Below are positions 1-6,389 of a DNA stretch of 25,149 bases, one piece after another. This DNA is from a virus. Position numbers and translations under genes: made by a program. The notes beneath the pieces are model-generated. The model saw nothing but the letters and a program-made list of their open reading frames with translations. It was not told the DNA's origin and did no database searches. The first letter of the stretch is position 1, and each line of letters begins with the position of its first letter. Where the stretch lies: the IMG/VR virus record IMGVR_UViG_3300028829_004741, positions 1 through 25,149 of that record. The stretch is one strand, 5' to 3'.

Positions 1-923
1 GTAGCTATCTGACCTAGATATAAATTTAGTCTGTGACCTGATTCTTTAGCTACATCTTCTAAGTAATCATAAACAGCCGGTAACTGATCCATATTATATC
101 TCATAAGAGTAAAGTTTATACTAATCTTCTGTCTTACACCGTCAATAGCTTGTGCTAATCGTCTTGTATTCCTGTCTACTATATTCCAATCGTGCCACCC
201 TCTAACAAACTCGTAAGTCTTACCGATACCGTCTATAGATAAACCAAATTGCGCTTCAGGCATAGTCTTAATAAACTCCAAACGCTCGTCCGACAGTTTG
301 GTCAAGTTAGTAGATACCGATATTCTTATTCTAGGAGATCTTTCTATCAAACCTTTACAGAAGTATTCAAACATCTTATCATAGAGAGGTTCACCACCTT
401 TAATATCACATTGAATAGTGTCCTCGTCCACCATTGATAATATCTCGTCTAGCTTCTCTCGACTAAGATGCCACGCTTCAGGAACATGTAATGACCCGTG
501 TTGTGATTTACTATTATCCCGGAATGTGATTCCAGTGTCTAGCATCTTCTTATCTCTCTTTAACCATTTAGAAGAGAATGCAGAAGAGCACATACTACAC
601 ATTTGATTACAGGTATTACCGAACGATATATCTAGAAACTGTATCTTACCTTTTTTGATTCTAGCTTGACCCCATTTCTCGACTTTATCAATATATCGCA
701 TACGACGAGACGTAGCACCACTATCTTCTTTCTTTTTACAAGAACCGCATGCATCTAACCAACCATCAGTCTTAGGTTTAGACCGTTCAGCCATCATTCG
801 TTCGTTATAAGTGGAAAGATCATCAGCAACACTCATACCTTGATCATGAATCATACAACAGAATACAGCTTTTCCAAAAGCGGAAACGCACATTCCATTA
901 TCTATCCATATACAGTTACTCAC
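1..923 (-). CDS. Radical SAM protein, twitch type (C-terminus beyond left edge)
   Basis: About 307 codons are visible, running off the left edge without a stop. The cluster motif CNQMCSMC (Cys105, Cys109, Cys112) is the CX3CX2C of radical SAM enzymes. It is followed by a GGEP motif near residue 176 and a SIDG motif near 240, both typical of the SAM-binding half-barrel. Extra cysteines near the N-terminus (FCC near 21-23, CGSC near 59-62) resemble the twitch/SPASM-like auxiliary-cluster proteins common in T4-like phages. The start is GTG at 923, with an AAGGA ribosome site and an in-frame TAA 12 bases upstream. It is the last visible gene of the unit transcribed from the promoter near 1805-1833, behind four small genes. 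The substrate is unknown; peptide or nucleotide modification are both possible. Confidence 0.88.
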   Translation of the reverse strand, partial: MSNCIWIDNGMCVSAFGKAVFCCMIHDQGMSVADDLSTYNERMMAERSKPKTDGWLDACGSCKKKEDSGATSRRMRYIDKVEKWGQARIKKGKIQFLDISFGNTCNQMCSMCSSAFSSKWLKRDKKMLDTGITFRDNSKSQHGSLHVPEAWHLSREKLDEILSMVDEDTIQCDIKGGEPLYDKMFEYFCKGLIERSPRIRISVSTNLTKLSDERLEFIKTMPEAQFGLSIDGIGKTYEFVRGWHDWNIVDRNTRRLAQAIDGVRQKISINFTLMRYNMDQLPAVYDYLEDVAKESGHRLNLYLGQIA

Positions 924-951
924 GGGTATTCCTTAGCATTGCAGATTATAT

Positions 952-1152
952 TTATGCTGGAGCGGACATGGCAGATTGCTTGATCAACTTATCGACCTCA
1001 CCTATACCACTAGCCGTAAGATCAGCTATAAAAGAAGCAAACGAGTGAATAGTACCTATCACTGCGTTAGCGAGACCATCGAAGTCATTAGGATTATTAT
1101 ACAGATAATAAGCAGAAAAACCAAGACCGGCCCAGAACAATGCTCTAATCAT
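952..1152 (-). CDS. Small membrane protein, 66 aa
   Basis: The N-terminus MIRALFWAGLGFSAYYLY is a single hydrophobic segment, followed by an amphipathic tail, so a single-pass inner-membrane protein is likely. The start at 1152 is preferred over 1176 because AGGAGG lies six bases upstream. The start overlaps the end of the preceding gene by 8 bases, suggesting translational coupling. Function is not recognised. Confidence 0.7.
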   Translation of the reverse strand: MIRALFWAGLGFSAYYLYNNPNDFDGLANAVIGTIHSFASFIADLTASGIGEVDKLIKQSAMSAPA

Positions 1153-1384
1153 TGAGACCCTCCTGTGCGAATTCACTATAGGTACCGTCTCGCACTATCT
1201 CGCACAAGTCACCGAAGTAGTTAATGAAAGTCAGTAACAGATTATTGTAATCAGCTGAAGTCATCTCTTCGAGAATAGGACCAACATCTAACTCTCTTAC
1301 CTCTGCTAACTCTTTAGCTATACCCATAAGAGCATACGCGTTACCTTGCGGACCATCTATATTAATTTTAATTCTATTATCCAT
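1145..1384 (-). CDS. Hypothetical phage protein, 79 aa
   Basis: A small acidic protein beginning MDNRIKINIDGPQGNAY, with predicted helices after residue 15. No catalytic motif was recognised. It overlaps the preceding gene by 8 bases and the following membrane-protein gene by 8 bases, so it belongs to the same unit. The wording around INIDGPQGNA looks like a conserved family of small proteins in T4-like phages, but I cannot assign a function. Confidence 0.7.
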   Translation of the reverse strand: MDNRIKINIDGPQGNAYALMGIAKELAEVRELDVGPILEEMTSADYNNLLLTFINYFGDLCEIVRDGTYSEFAQEGLND

Positions 1385-1541
1385 TAGCCTTTTCCTCCTG
1401 AACCGCTACTTTATATGCTTCTATCGTTCTGTTTGAGAATGCGTAAGGATTACGCTGTATCATAATGAACAACTCTTTCTTCGTAAGACCAAGAAAATCC
1501 ATCTCTCTAGCCAATACTGTATTCGCACCTACTATCTTCAT
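1377..1541 (-). CDS. Hypothetical protein, 54 aa
   Basis: Starts MKIVGANTVLAREMDFLGLTK. The ATG at 1541 shares one base with the stop of the preceding gene (TAATG) and has AGGAG upstream, so it is chosen over the in-frame ATG at 1568. The helical sequence includes LGLTKKELFIMIQRNP, but no domain could be assigned. Confidence 0.65.
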   Translation of the reverse strand: MKIVGANTVLAREMDFLGLTKKELFIMIQRNPYAFSNRTIEAYKVAVQEEKANG

Positions 1542-1768
1542 TACGCTAACTCCTGCTCTGAGTACCACTGAGGTACCTGATAAGTCTCTATCTTAGCTAC
1601 CTGATTAGGAGCGAAATCAGTATAATGATCCTTAAGATGCTTGAATGCTTCTTCTATTGAAGCGTCCTCAGAAGAACCCATACCAGTGCATATAACGAAT
1701 GGATCAGTCATGTACTTATCCTTATAGATGCGTCCTAGATATAGTTCGGTTAAAAATTCTACTTTCAT
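1541..1768 (-). CDS. Hypothetical protein, 75 aa
   Basis: First gene after the conserved promoter at 1805-1833, with GAAGGAAG just before the ATG. Residues 1-50 look alpha/beta (FVICTGMGSSEDASIEEAFKHL) and the C-terminus is rich in Gln and Glu. No family was recognised. As the promoter-proximal gene of an early-type unit it could be a host-takeover or anti-defence factor, but that is inference from position only. Confidence 0.65.
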   Translation of the reverse strand: MKVEFLTELYLGRIYKDKYMTDPFVICTGMGSSEDASIEEAFKHLKDHYTDFAPNQVAKIETYQVPQWYSEQELA

Positions 1769-1804
1769 AATATACTTCCTTCTATTGTTTTCTTATTATA
1801 CTTT

Positions 1805-1833
1805 ATTATATGAACTTCTGCGCCATAAGGCAA
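1805..1833 (-). promoter_or_regulatory. Sigma70-like early promoter, copy A
   Basis: Read on the minus strand: TTGCCT (-35), a 17-base spacer, TATAAT (-10), then AAAGTATAATAAG. One of six near-identical elements in the window. It drives the unit 1768 down to the radical SAM gene. Confidence 0.8.
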
Positions 1834-1849
1834 CTACTTTCTGCAACTT

Positions 1850-2033
1850 TCTGCACTTTTTTTTGCGCGGGAAAAAATTCCGAGACTGCGTGTTTTGAAC
1901 CTTTTTTGCGCTTGCTTGTTACCGCCGCTGGTGTCGATCGCGGTGTGGGCGCGAAACACTACCCTGCCCTATATAGAGACCCCAAGGAGGATGCAGCGCT
2001 TATTTAACGACACCCGTGGCTGCATCCACCGTG
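1850..2033. other. GC-rich non-coding island, possible structured RNA
   Basis: This stretch between the sigma gene and promoter A is clearly richer in G and C than the surrounding DNA and holds no convincing gene. It contains a perfect 9-base inverted repeat, GGATGCAGC at 1989-1997 and GCTGCATCC at 2019-2027, directly followed by a strong hairpin at 2034-2052. The plus strand could therefore encode a small RNA ending in a terminator. No promoter with a good -35 is obvious. Confidence 0.4.
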
Positions 2034-2058
2034 GAGCCCCCTTCGGGGGCTCTTTACT
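2034..2058 (+). terminator. Strong GC hairpin, terminator-like
   Basis: GAGCCCCC, loop TTC, GGGGGCTC: an 8-base perfect stem followed by TCTTTACT on the plus strand. The U-tract is short. The same stem lies just 3' of the minus-strand sigma gene (overlapping its last bases there), so it may also stop or stabilise that transcript. Confidence 0.5.
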
Positions 2059-2569
2059 CTACCTTCTCTATTCTATCTACTAACTCCATACACTTCTTTC
2101 TAACCATACCTAAGTTAGAAGCACCAGTCATCTCTTGTATCTCACTATACGTATAACCTTCTGCTCTCCAATCTAGAAGCTGCTGCTCGTCTGAGTCCAT
2201 CTTCCTTCTCTCGTTCATATAGTTAGCGAAGCGAAACATATCATTAGGATTGTTATTACTCTCGGCCATCCATTCTACCTTATCTAATCTAGCACTATGA
2301 TTCATTACATGCCAGTTACCCAGAGCGCATAGTCTTACATACGCTCTAATCCAGAAGTATGCATACGTAGTGAACTTAACATTCTTCTTAAAGTCAAATT
2401 TACCATAAGCATGCATGACTCCGCAATAACCTGATTGCATAAGATCATCATAGTCACCATAATGGTTTCGCATCCACTTCTTAACTAGAGTCTTTACTAG
2501 AGGAGTACATTGTCTGACGGCTTCGTCAGCAGTCGTTGGATTTCCCTGTGGGATTTTTACTTTTTTCAT
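2054..2569 (-). CDS. Late sigma factor, T4 gp55-like
   Basis: A 171-residue sigma70-family protein, close in size to T4 gp55 (about 185). Residues 22-82 match sigma region 2: the helix DYDDLMQSGYCGVMHAYGKF and the core-binding/-10 recognition segment FTTYAYFWIRAYVR (66-79). The last 40 residues (LLDWRAEGYTYSEIQEMTG) resemble a helix-turn-helix. It would direct host RNA polymerase to late promoters such as the TATAAATA at 9364. AAAGG precedes the ATG. It is co-transcribed with the small gene upstream from the promoter at 2862-2890. The family assignment is by motif; the precise orthology to gp55 is inferred. Confidence 0.85.
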   Translation of the reverse strand: MKKVKIPQGNPTTADEAVRQCTPLVKTLVKKWMRNHYGDYDDLMQSGYCGVMHAYGKFDFKKNVKFTTYAYFWIRAYVRLCALGNWHVMNHSARLDKVEWMAESNNNPNDMFRFANYMNERRKMDSDEQQLLDWRAEGYTYSEIQEMTGASNLGMVRKKCMELVDRIEKVE

Positions 2570-2582
2570 AATATACCTTTCC

Positions 2583-2822
2583 TTAACTATAATGTCTATC
2601 GCAAATACTTAACATCTCATCATTGAGAGCTTCGAAGTAACTATCAGGATTCTGCTCCTGAAGGTCGGCTAATTCGTTATCTGACAACAACTTATTAGAA
2701 TCCTTAAACTTAGCTTCACTGATATAAGCATCTACGAAATCTGGATAATCCGCCATATCAATATTGTCGATCTCTACGTCAACAACTAGTTTATCGTTTA
2801 ATTTAAATTCTACATTTTGCAT
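2583..2822 (-). CDS. Hypothetical acidic phage protein, 79 aa
   Basis: A short acidic protein with the central segment DYPDFVDAYISEAKF, which resembles a widespread family of uncharacterised small proteins in marine T4-like phages. AAGGAG precedes the start. It is the first gene after promoter copy B and lies 13 bases upstream of the late sigma gene, so the two are probably one transcript. Confidence 0.7.
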   Translation of the reverse strand: MQNVEFKLNDKLVVDVEIDNIDMADYPDFVDAYISEAKFKDSNKLLSDNELADLQEQNPDSYFEALNDEMLSICDRHYS

Positions 2823-2861
2823 TTTATTCTCCTTAATGCTTATTTCTAATTCTTATACTTC

Positions 2862-2890
2862 ATTATAACCTATTTTTAGCCAAAAGGCAA
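2862..2890 (-). promoter_or_regulatory. Sigma70-like early promoter, copy B
   Basis: Minus strand TTGCCT, 17 bases, TATAAT: the best match to the sigma70 consensus in the set. Drives the 79-aa gene and the late sigma factor. Confidence 0.85.
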
Positions 2891-2898
2891 CTGTTATT

Positions 2899-3207
2899 TT
2901 AAAATTGTTTATAATAAAAGTAATCAGTTGCGCATTCGTCTCCTCTTTCGCATGATTCTTCATACTCTTCCTCAGTCATCACGTAGTCATTTATATCTGA
3001 GTTAAGCATCTTTTCGTCAGTGATCTTCTCGATCTCATACTCGCCTCTAGTACCAGACAATATTGAATATACACCTTCACCTTCTTTATTCATATAATTA
3101 ACATCTTCAACCTCTACAGGAATCTGCTCTTCGTAACAGTAAATACCTTGAGCTAGTACATCATGCTGATTAAGAATTTGAATGTCTTTAAGATCTTTTA
3201 ATAACAA
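2899..3207 (-). CDS. Hypothetical acidic protein, 102 aa
   Basis: Starts at TTG 3207, chosen because AAGGAG lies seven bases upstream; no ATG is available near it. The protein is strongly acidic (EEEYEESCERGDE near the C-terminus) and ends in aromatic residues. Such compact, highly acidic early phage proteins are sometimes DNA mimics or inhibitors of host enzymes, but nothing here proves that. Single-gene unit behind promoter copy C. Confidence 0.65.
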   Translation of the reverse strand: MLLKDLKDIQILNQHDVLAQGIYCYEEQIPVEVEDVNYMNKEGEGVYSILSGTRGEYEIEKITDEKMLNSDINDYVMTEEEYEESCERGDECATDYFYYKQF

Positions 3208-3237
3208 TTTATTTCTCCTTATTTCTTATTATACTTT

Positions 3238-3266
3238 ATTATGGCTTCTTTTTAACCAGAAGGCAA
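3238..3266 (-). promoter_or_regulatory. Sigma70-like early promoter, copy C
   Basis: Minus strand TTGCCT, 17 bases, CATAAT, followed by AAAGTATAATAAG. Upstream is a T/A-rich run that could act as an UP element. Confidence 0.78.
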
Positions 3267-3275
3267 CTACTTTTT

Positions 3276-3389
3276 TTACTTTTTTTCCATACAACCTACC
3301 GGCAAACCCTCTGTAGTACAAGGATCCTCTACGAGGCCCACTATGGCGATACAACTAATAATACCTATAACTGCTAATAAATTTTTCAT
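3276..3389 (-). CDS. Tiny lipoprotein-like membrane peptide, 37 aa
   Basis: Reads MKNLLAVIGIISC, then IAIVGLVEDPC, ending CMEKK. A lysine is followed by a hydrophobic stretch and the sequence IISC, a plausible though weak lipobox; two further cysteines (residues 24 and 33) follow. It has its own promoter (copy D) and a GGGAAG ribosome site. A lipid-anchored or secreted peptide acting at the envelope (for example superinfection exclusion or lysis timing) is possible but unproven. Confidence 0.6.
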   Translation of the reverse strand: MKNLLAVIGIISCIAIVGLVEDPCTTEGLPVGCMEKK

Positions 3390-3413
3390 TTTAACTTCCC
3401 TTTCATTATCTTT

Positions 3414-3442
3414 ATTATCGGAACTTTTTAACCAAAAGGCAA
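3414..3442 (-). promoter_or_regulatory. Sigma70-like early promoter, copy D
   Basis: Minus strand TTGCCT, 17 bases, GATAAT. It shares the upstream block AGCCCTTTTTTAG with copy F. Confidence 0.75.
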
Positions 3443-3457
3443 CTAAAAAAGGGCTCT

Positions 3458-3481
3458 AAACCCAACTTTTTTCGGGTTTTT
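3458..3481. terminator. Hairpin just upstream of promoter D
   Basis: AAACCC at 3458-3463 pairs with GGGTTT at 3474-3479 around a 10-base loop. On the plus strand it runs into TTTTT; on the minus strand a T6 tract follows after AGAGCCC. Weak terminator, direction uncertain. Confidence 0.35.
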
Positions 3482-3483
3482 CG

Positions 3484-3491
3484 CTATAATA
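3484..3491 (+). promoter_or_regulatory. CTATAATA motif on the plus strand
   Basis: The 15 bases CTATAATATTAGTAT at 3484-3498 are identical to the minus-strand element at 21733-21747. This may be a promoter for a plus-strand RNA across 3497-3670, a 170-base interval otherwise without a clear gene. A TGAGAC/GTCTCA inverted repeat (3498-3503 and 3540-3545) lies right at the expected transcript start. A 23-codon reading frame (3497-3568) also starts there but lacks a ribosome site. Confidence 0.35.
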
Positions 3492-3670
3492 TTAGTATGA
3501 GACAGTTCTTACACAGCGTTTACAGTGGTTTTGCCCAGGGTCTCAGCATGCGCTCCCTTAACCACTAACAAGATTACAAGAGGATAACACCGTATATTCC
3601 CCTATTCTACGTACGGTATACACACAGCTACCTATGTTTATTTTAATGTTTTTAAATGTAATTAAAATGA

Positions 3671-3778
3671 TTATGAAACGTTTAATAAATGGTGTAGAGC
3701 ATGCTTTGGACTGTAATTATTAATACAGATATACTTAACTAATTGCTTTCTCCACATGAATAGAGCTACATCTTCCAT
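3671..3778 (-). CDS. Small hypothetical protein, 35 aa
   Basis: Reads MEDVALFMWRKQLVKYI and ends HALHHLLNVS. The ATG falls one base after the stop of the preceding gene (TAAGATG), the same tight coupling used throughout this operon, which is the main argument that it is real. The sequence looks helical. No family was recognised and the ribosome site is weak. Confidence 0.45.
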   Translation of the reverse strand: MEDVALFMWRKQLVKYICINNYSPKHALHHLLNVS

Positions 3779-3779
3779 C

Positions 3780-3992
3780 TTATATCTTCTTATTCTTCTC
3801 GAATATTACGTCTTCTTCGGGTATCCAGTCATGTCCGTATCTTAATAACCAATAAGCGTAACCACCGTCCCATGGTGTTTTACCTTGGAATCCACATTCT
3901 AACTTGTATATTCTAACGCCATCACCATCGTATTCCCATAGTCTTTCAGCTGGATCTAAGTCTATTGTCTCTTGGAACTCTTTCCATTTCAT
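3780..3992 (-). CDS. Hypothetical protein, 70 aa
   Basis: A small soluble protein rich in Trp, Tyr and Gly (WDGGYAYWLLRYGHDW near 41-56). Its ATG overlaps the TGA of the Smr-domain gene (ATGA), so the two are translationally coupled. No function recognised. Confidence 0.65.
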   Translation of the reverse strand: MKWKEFQETIDLDPAERLWEYDGDGVRIYKLECGFQGKTPWDGGYAYWLLRYGHDWIPEEDVIFEKNKKI

Positions 3993-4237
3993 AGCAATCT
4001 AGCCGTTAGGCTTCCTTTATCGTCTGAAAGCTTCACTCGTCTTACTGGTAATGCTTCTAGCCATTTCTCTATTTCTAGCTTCATCTGACCATGTCCATAT
4101 ATGACTCTAACGTCTTTGTAGTCGTGTTGTTTAGCGAGTTCAAGCTGGTCTTTGAGTCGCATCCATGCGAAATGTACTCCATATCCATGTAAGTCAATTG
4201 TGTAGATTGGAGTATGCTTCTTCGAATCCTTGCGCAT
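3989..4237 (-). CDS. Stand-alone Smr-domain protein
   Basis: An 82-residue protein that is essentially one Smr (small MutS-related) domain. It shows the DLHG motif, the helix AWMRLKDQLELAK, the strand VRVIYGHGQMK in place of the usual hGkG loop, and the C-terminal GSLTARLL strand. Smr domains bind or nick nucleic acid, including ribosome-linked RNA cleavage in recent families. The DLHG and HGxG residues implicated in activity are present. Start at 4237 is preferred because GAAGAGG lies eight bases upstream; a longer start at 4255 lacks a site. Nested in a coupled operon with ThyX upstream. Substrate unknown. Confidence 0.78.
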   Translation of the reverse strand: MRKDSKKHTPIYTIDLHGYGVHFAWMRLKDQLELAKQHDYKDVRVIYGHGQMKLEIEKWLEALPVRRVKLSDDKGSLTARLL

Positions 4238-4385
4238 ATATGTAAGCCTCTTCATTATACCATAATCGTTTAAAGTAAGAATCTCTCATAGACTCTAAGT
4301 CTTTATCTTGCCAGTCGGTGCATCCTATATGACCTTTAACCATATAAAACATCTTATAACATTCTTTTCTTTCGGCATCTGTCAT
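4194..4385 (-). CDS. Hypothetical protein, 63 aa
   Basis: A helical acidic protein (MTDAERKECYKMFYMVKGHI). It begins in an ATGA overlap with the preceding gene and overlaps the start of the Smr gene by 44 bases. No domain recognised. Confidence 0.6.
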   Translation of the reverse strand: MTDAERKECYKMFYMVKGHIGCTDWQDKDLESMRDSYFKRLWYNEEAYIYAQGFEEAYSNLHN

Positions 4386-4618
4386 ATTGATTCATTCCTT
4401 TCATAAGCGGCTTGAAGCTGCTCTACTAAGGGTACAATTGTCTTATCCCACCATTCTACGAATAACTTATAATTGCTATCAAAGTAATCTACTCTCATAT
4501 AATTACTGACCTCTAAACATTGAGTCTGTAATTCTTGCGGAAGGATAGTGTGAAGCGAATAGAACTCGCATATGGCTAGTTGTTTAACGAAACCTTGTAG
4601 CATTTCAGCTTCAGTCAT
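4382..4618 (-). CDS. Hypothetical helical protein, 78 aa
   Basis: The start at 4618 (MTEAEMLQGFVKQLAICE) overlaps the end of thyX by 8 bases; an upstream in-frame start at 4663 would sit deep inside thyX. The sequence is alpha-helical with several aromatic residues. Function unknown. Confidence 0.6.
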   Translation of the reverse strand: MTEAEMLQGFVKQLAICEFYSLHTILPQELQTQCLEVSNYMRVDYFDSNYKLFVEWWDKTIVPLVEQLQAAYERNESI

Positions 4619-5273
4619 GGCTGTATAATTCTTTAGGGAATATTTTATGGATAGCATGAGCACAAGCGATAGCTACATCTTGACATTCTTTCTGAGTTCC
4701 ATTAGCTGATCTTAACTCGATAAAATGTATCCAAGATCTAATAGTTCCGTTCATGTATAATCTAGATGTAGTCAATCCTTCTGGTAAGACAGCTCGTGCT
4801 ACTTCTTTGGCTATTCCTTTTTTGATAGCTTGTTGGTATACTTGCTTACACATCCATAAGACTCGTCTTTGTTCTCTTTCCCAATGGAGTTGGAGATCTT
4901 CGTCATCAACTTCGATACTATTTTGTCTATTCTTAGTGTCTTGCATTCGCGCTTCTCTGGTAACAAATTGTAACTCCTCTACTGGATTAGCATATCTTTG
5001 ACTAAACTCTTGGAAACTAAAACTTCTATGTCTGAGTATCTGTCTAGCTATATCTCTTGTTGTATTAATCTCAATACAAGCACTAGCCATTTCGAAAGGA
5101 GACCAATGCTTATGCTTAATAAGGTATCCTAGCAGCTTATCAACTGTCTCTTTATTCAATTGGTTATCAGGATTAGATACTCTAGCTGCATACGCTATAA
5201 GATCTTTACAATCCCAATCACTAAATTCTGGATCTATGGCTGACTGACTATAACTTATTAATTTAGCTATCAT
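4611..5273 (-). CDS. thyX: FAD-dependent thymidylate synthase ThyX
   Basis: 220 residues, the normal ThyX length. The signature RHRxxSxxxxSxRY is present as RHRSFSFQEFSQRY (residues 81-94), and the C-terminal half has the conserved LPEGLTTSRLYMNGTIRSW stretch that binds dUMP and flavin. ThyX methylates dUMP to dTMP using methylene-tetrahydrofolate, NADPH and FAD, supplying thymidine for phage DNA synthesis. It begins in an ATGA overlap with the preceding 74-aa gene. It suggests ordinary thymine is made, rather than hydroxymethyl-uracil. Confidence 0.97.
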   Translation of the reverse strand: MIAKLISYSQSAIDPEFSDWDCKDLIAYAARVSNPDNQLNKETVDKLLGYLIKHKHWSPFEMASACIEINTTRDIARQILRHRSFSFQEFSQRYANPVEELQFVTREARMQDTKNRQNSIEVDDEDLQLHWEREQRRVLWMCKQVYQQAIKKGIAKEVARAVLPEGLTTSRLYMNGTIRSWIHFIELRSANGTQKECQDVAIACAHAIHKIFPKELYSHD

Positions 5274-5494
5274 TTTTTCATTACCTTTTTCATTTGTAAT
5301 TCTTTACCTGTTATCTCTCTAATCTTAAGTTCACCGTTATACATCTGCTGGTGCCCTTCATACTTAGTTAAACAGTCTCTTGCTGTATAATTTTCCCATA
5401 CTACCTTTTGTCCAGATGGATAAGTAATTTCATAAAATCTCATAGTCTTATCCCAGGACTTGGGAGCTCCTTCTTTCATATAAGTTACTGTCAT
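5270..5494 (-). CDS. Hypothetical protein, 74 aa
   Basis: A small basic protein with a probable beta-hairpin start (MRFYEITYPSGQKVVWENYTA) and a lysine-rich tail. ATGA overlaps on both sides tie it to the methyltransferase upstream and thyX downstream. An internal start at 5479 is also possible. No family recognised. Confidence 0.65.
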   Translation of the reverse strand: MTVTYMKEGAPKSWDKTMRFYEITYPSGQKVVWENYTARDCLTKYEGHQQMYNGELKIREITGKELQMKKVMKK

Positions 5495-6060
5495 ATCTTT
5501 TTATACCATACACCTTTACCTAATACTTTCCAGTCTCTTCCCCATAAATCTACAATAGATTTAAGAACAGGTTCCCAGTTTAAGTCATCTCCACAAATGA
5601 CTCCTCCTGGTTTTAGCTTTCTCATATATGCCAGTATCTCGTTCTTTACAAAAGGATAAGAATGATCAGAGTCATGAAAGATGAAGTCATAATAATTATC
5701 TGGTATTTGATCTATTACATTAAGAGATCGTCCTTTAATAATTCTTATTCTATCTCCCCACTCTTTAGCACCTTCTCTGAATTTCTGTTCATTAGCATTA
5801 TGGTCCCAAGGAATGAATTGACTTCCTCCAGAGTATTTCGGCTTCTCATTATATTGCCAATGATATTCAGGATTATCATCTTGTACTTCCCAAGCATCTA
5901 CACAAGTCATTTCTAGCTCTGTATTCTTCATTAGACTAAAAGTAGTCTCACCTATCTTGGTTCCTAATTCTAATCCTGTCTTCCAACCATACTTATCACT
6001 AAGGAATCTCAGGACTTTCATGCGGGTGCTCCCAGGGTGTATAGCTATTGTCTTTTTCAT
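5491..6060 (-). CDS. Class I SAM-dependent methyltransferase
   Basis: 189 residues with a Rossmann methyltransferase layout. Motif I is LELGTKIGETTFSL (about 31-44), an acidic end of strand 2 follows in TCVDAW, the motif IV region is YDFIFHDSDHSY, and then LKPGGVICGDD. The FHDxDHxY and GGD pattern is characteristic of the Methyltransf_24 / cephalosporin-hydroxylase-like group, which mostly acts on small molecules or sugars. The substrate is unknown. It lies in an operon with a FAD oxidoreductase and a formyltransferase, so modification of a nucleotide or amino-group substrate is possible (inference). Confidence 0.82.
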   Translation of the reverse strand: MKKTIAIHPGSTRMKVLRFLSDKYGWKTGLELGTKIGETTFSLMKNTELEMTCVDAWEVQDDNPEYHWQYNEKPKYSGGSQFIPWDHNANEQKFREGAKEWGDRIRIIKGRSLNVIDQIPDNYYDFIFHDSDHSYPFVKNEILAYMRKLKPGGVICGDDLNWEPVLKSIVDLWGRDWKVLGKGVWYKKI

Positions 6061-6389
6061 TTACGTTCTACCTTATCAATACTCTGTATATTAATCATAC
6101 CTATTAATCTAGCTGCAGCATGCTTCTCATTATGAGCAGTAACATGAGCTATACCTAATTTACTTCCGTTAGATTTGTCAGTCCACATTTCCATACTAAT
6201 ATCTAAATTAGAGTCATTCCTATCCATAGAGAGAGCACCATTAGGTGCTGTAAAGTAAACAATATACATATGCTCATATGCTAGATCTTGAAGAAATAAA
6301 TCAGTTCCAGGTCCAATAGGAATAACATTAGATTCAATCTTTTCTTTGTGTAATACTTTCCTAGACTTTAAGTCTATTACGTCACCCAA
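6057..6389 (-). CDS. Hypothetical protein, 110 aa
   Basis: Starts at TTG 6389 with AAGGAG eight bases upstream; no ATG is available. The middle section (HMYIVYFTAPNGALSMDRND) suggests a small beta-rich domain. It overlaps the VOC gene by 8 bases upstream and the methyltransferase by an ATGA downstream. A CACTATAATAATA element lies about 28 bases upstream of the start, inside the preceding gene. Function unknown. Confidence 0.65.
   Translation of the reverse strand: MGDVIDLKSRKVLHKEKIESNVIPIGPGTDLFLQDLAYEHMYIVYFTAPNGALSMDRNDSNLDISMEMWTDKSNGSKLGIAHVTAHNEKHAAARLIGMINIQSIDKVERK

Noticed and set aside
1810-2083. Overlapping plus-strand reading frames across the GC-rich island
   Set aside because: No ribosome site, low-complexity and frame-shifted relative to each other, and they overlap the promoter and the terminator-like hairpin.
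3497-3568. 23-codon plus-strand ORF at the CTATAATA element
   Set aside because: No ribosome site and no recognisable protein; a non-coding RNA start is at least as likely.
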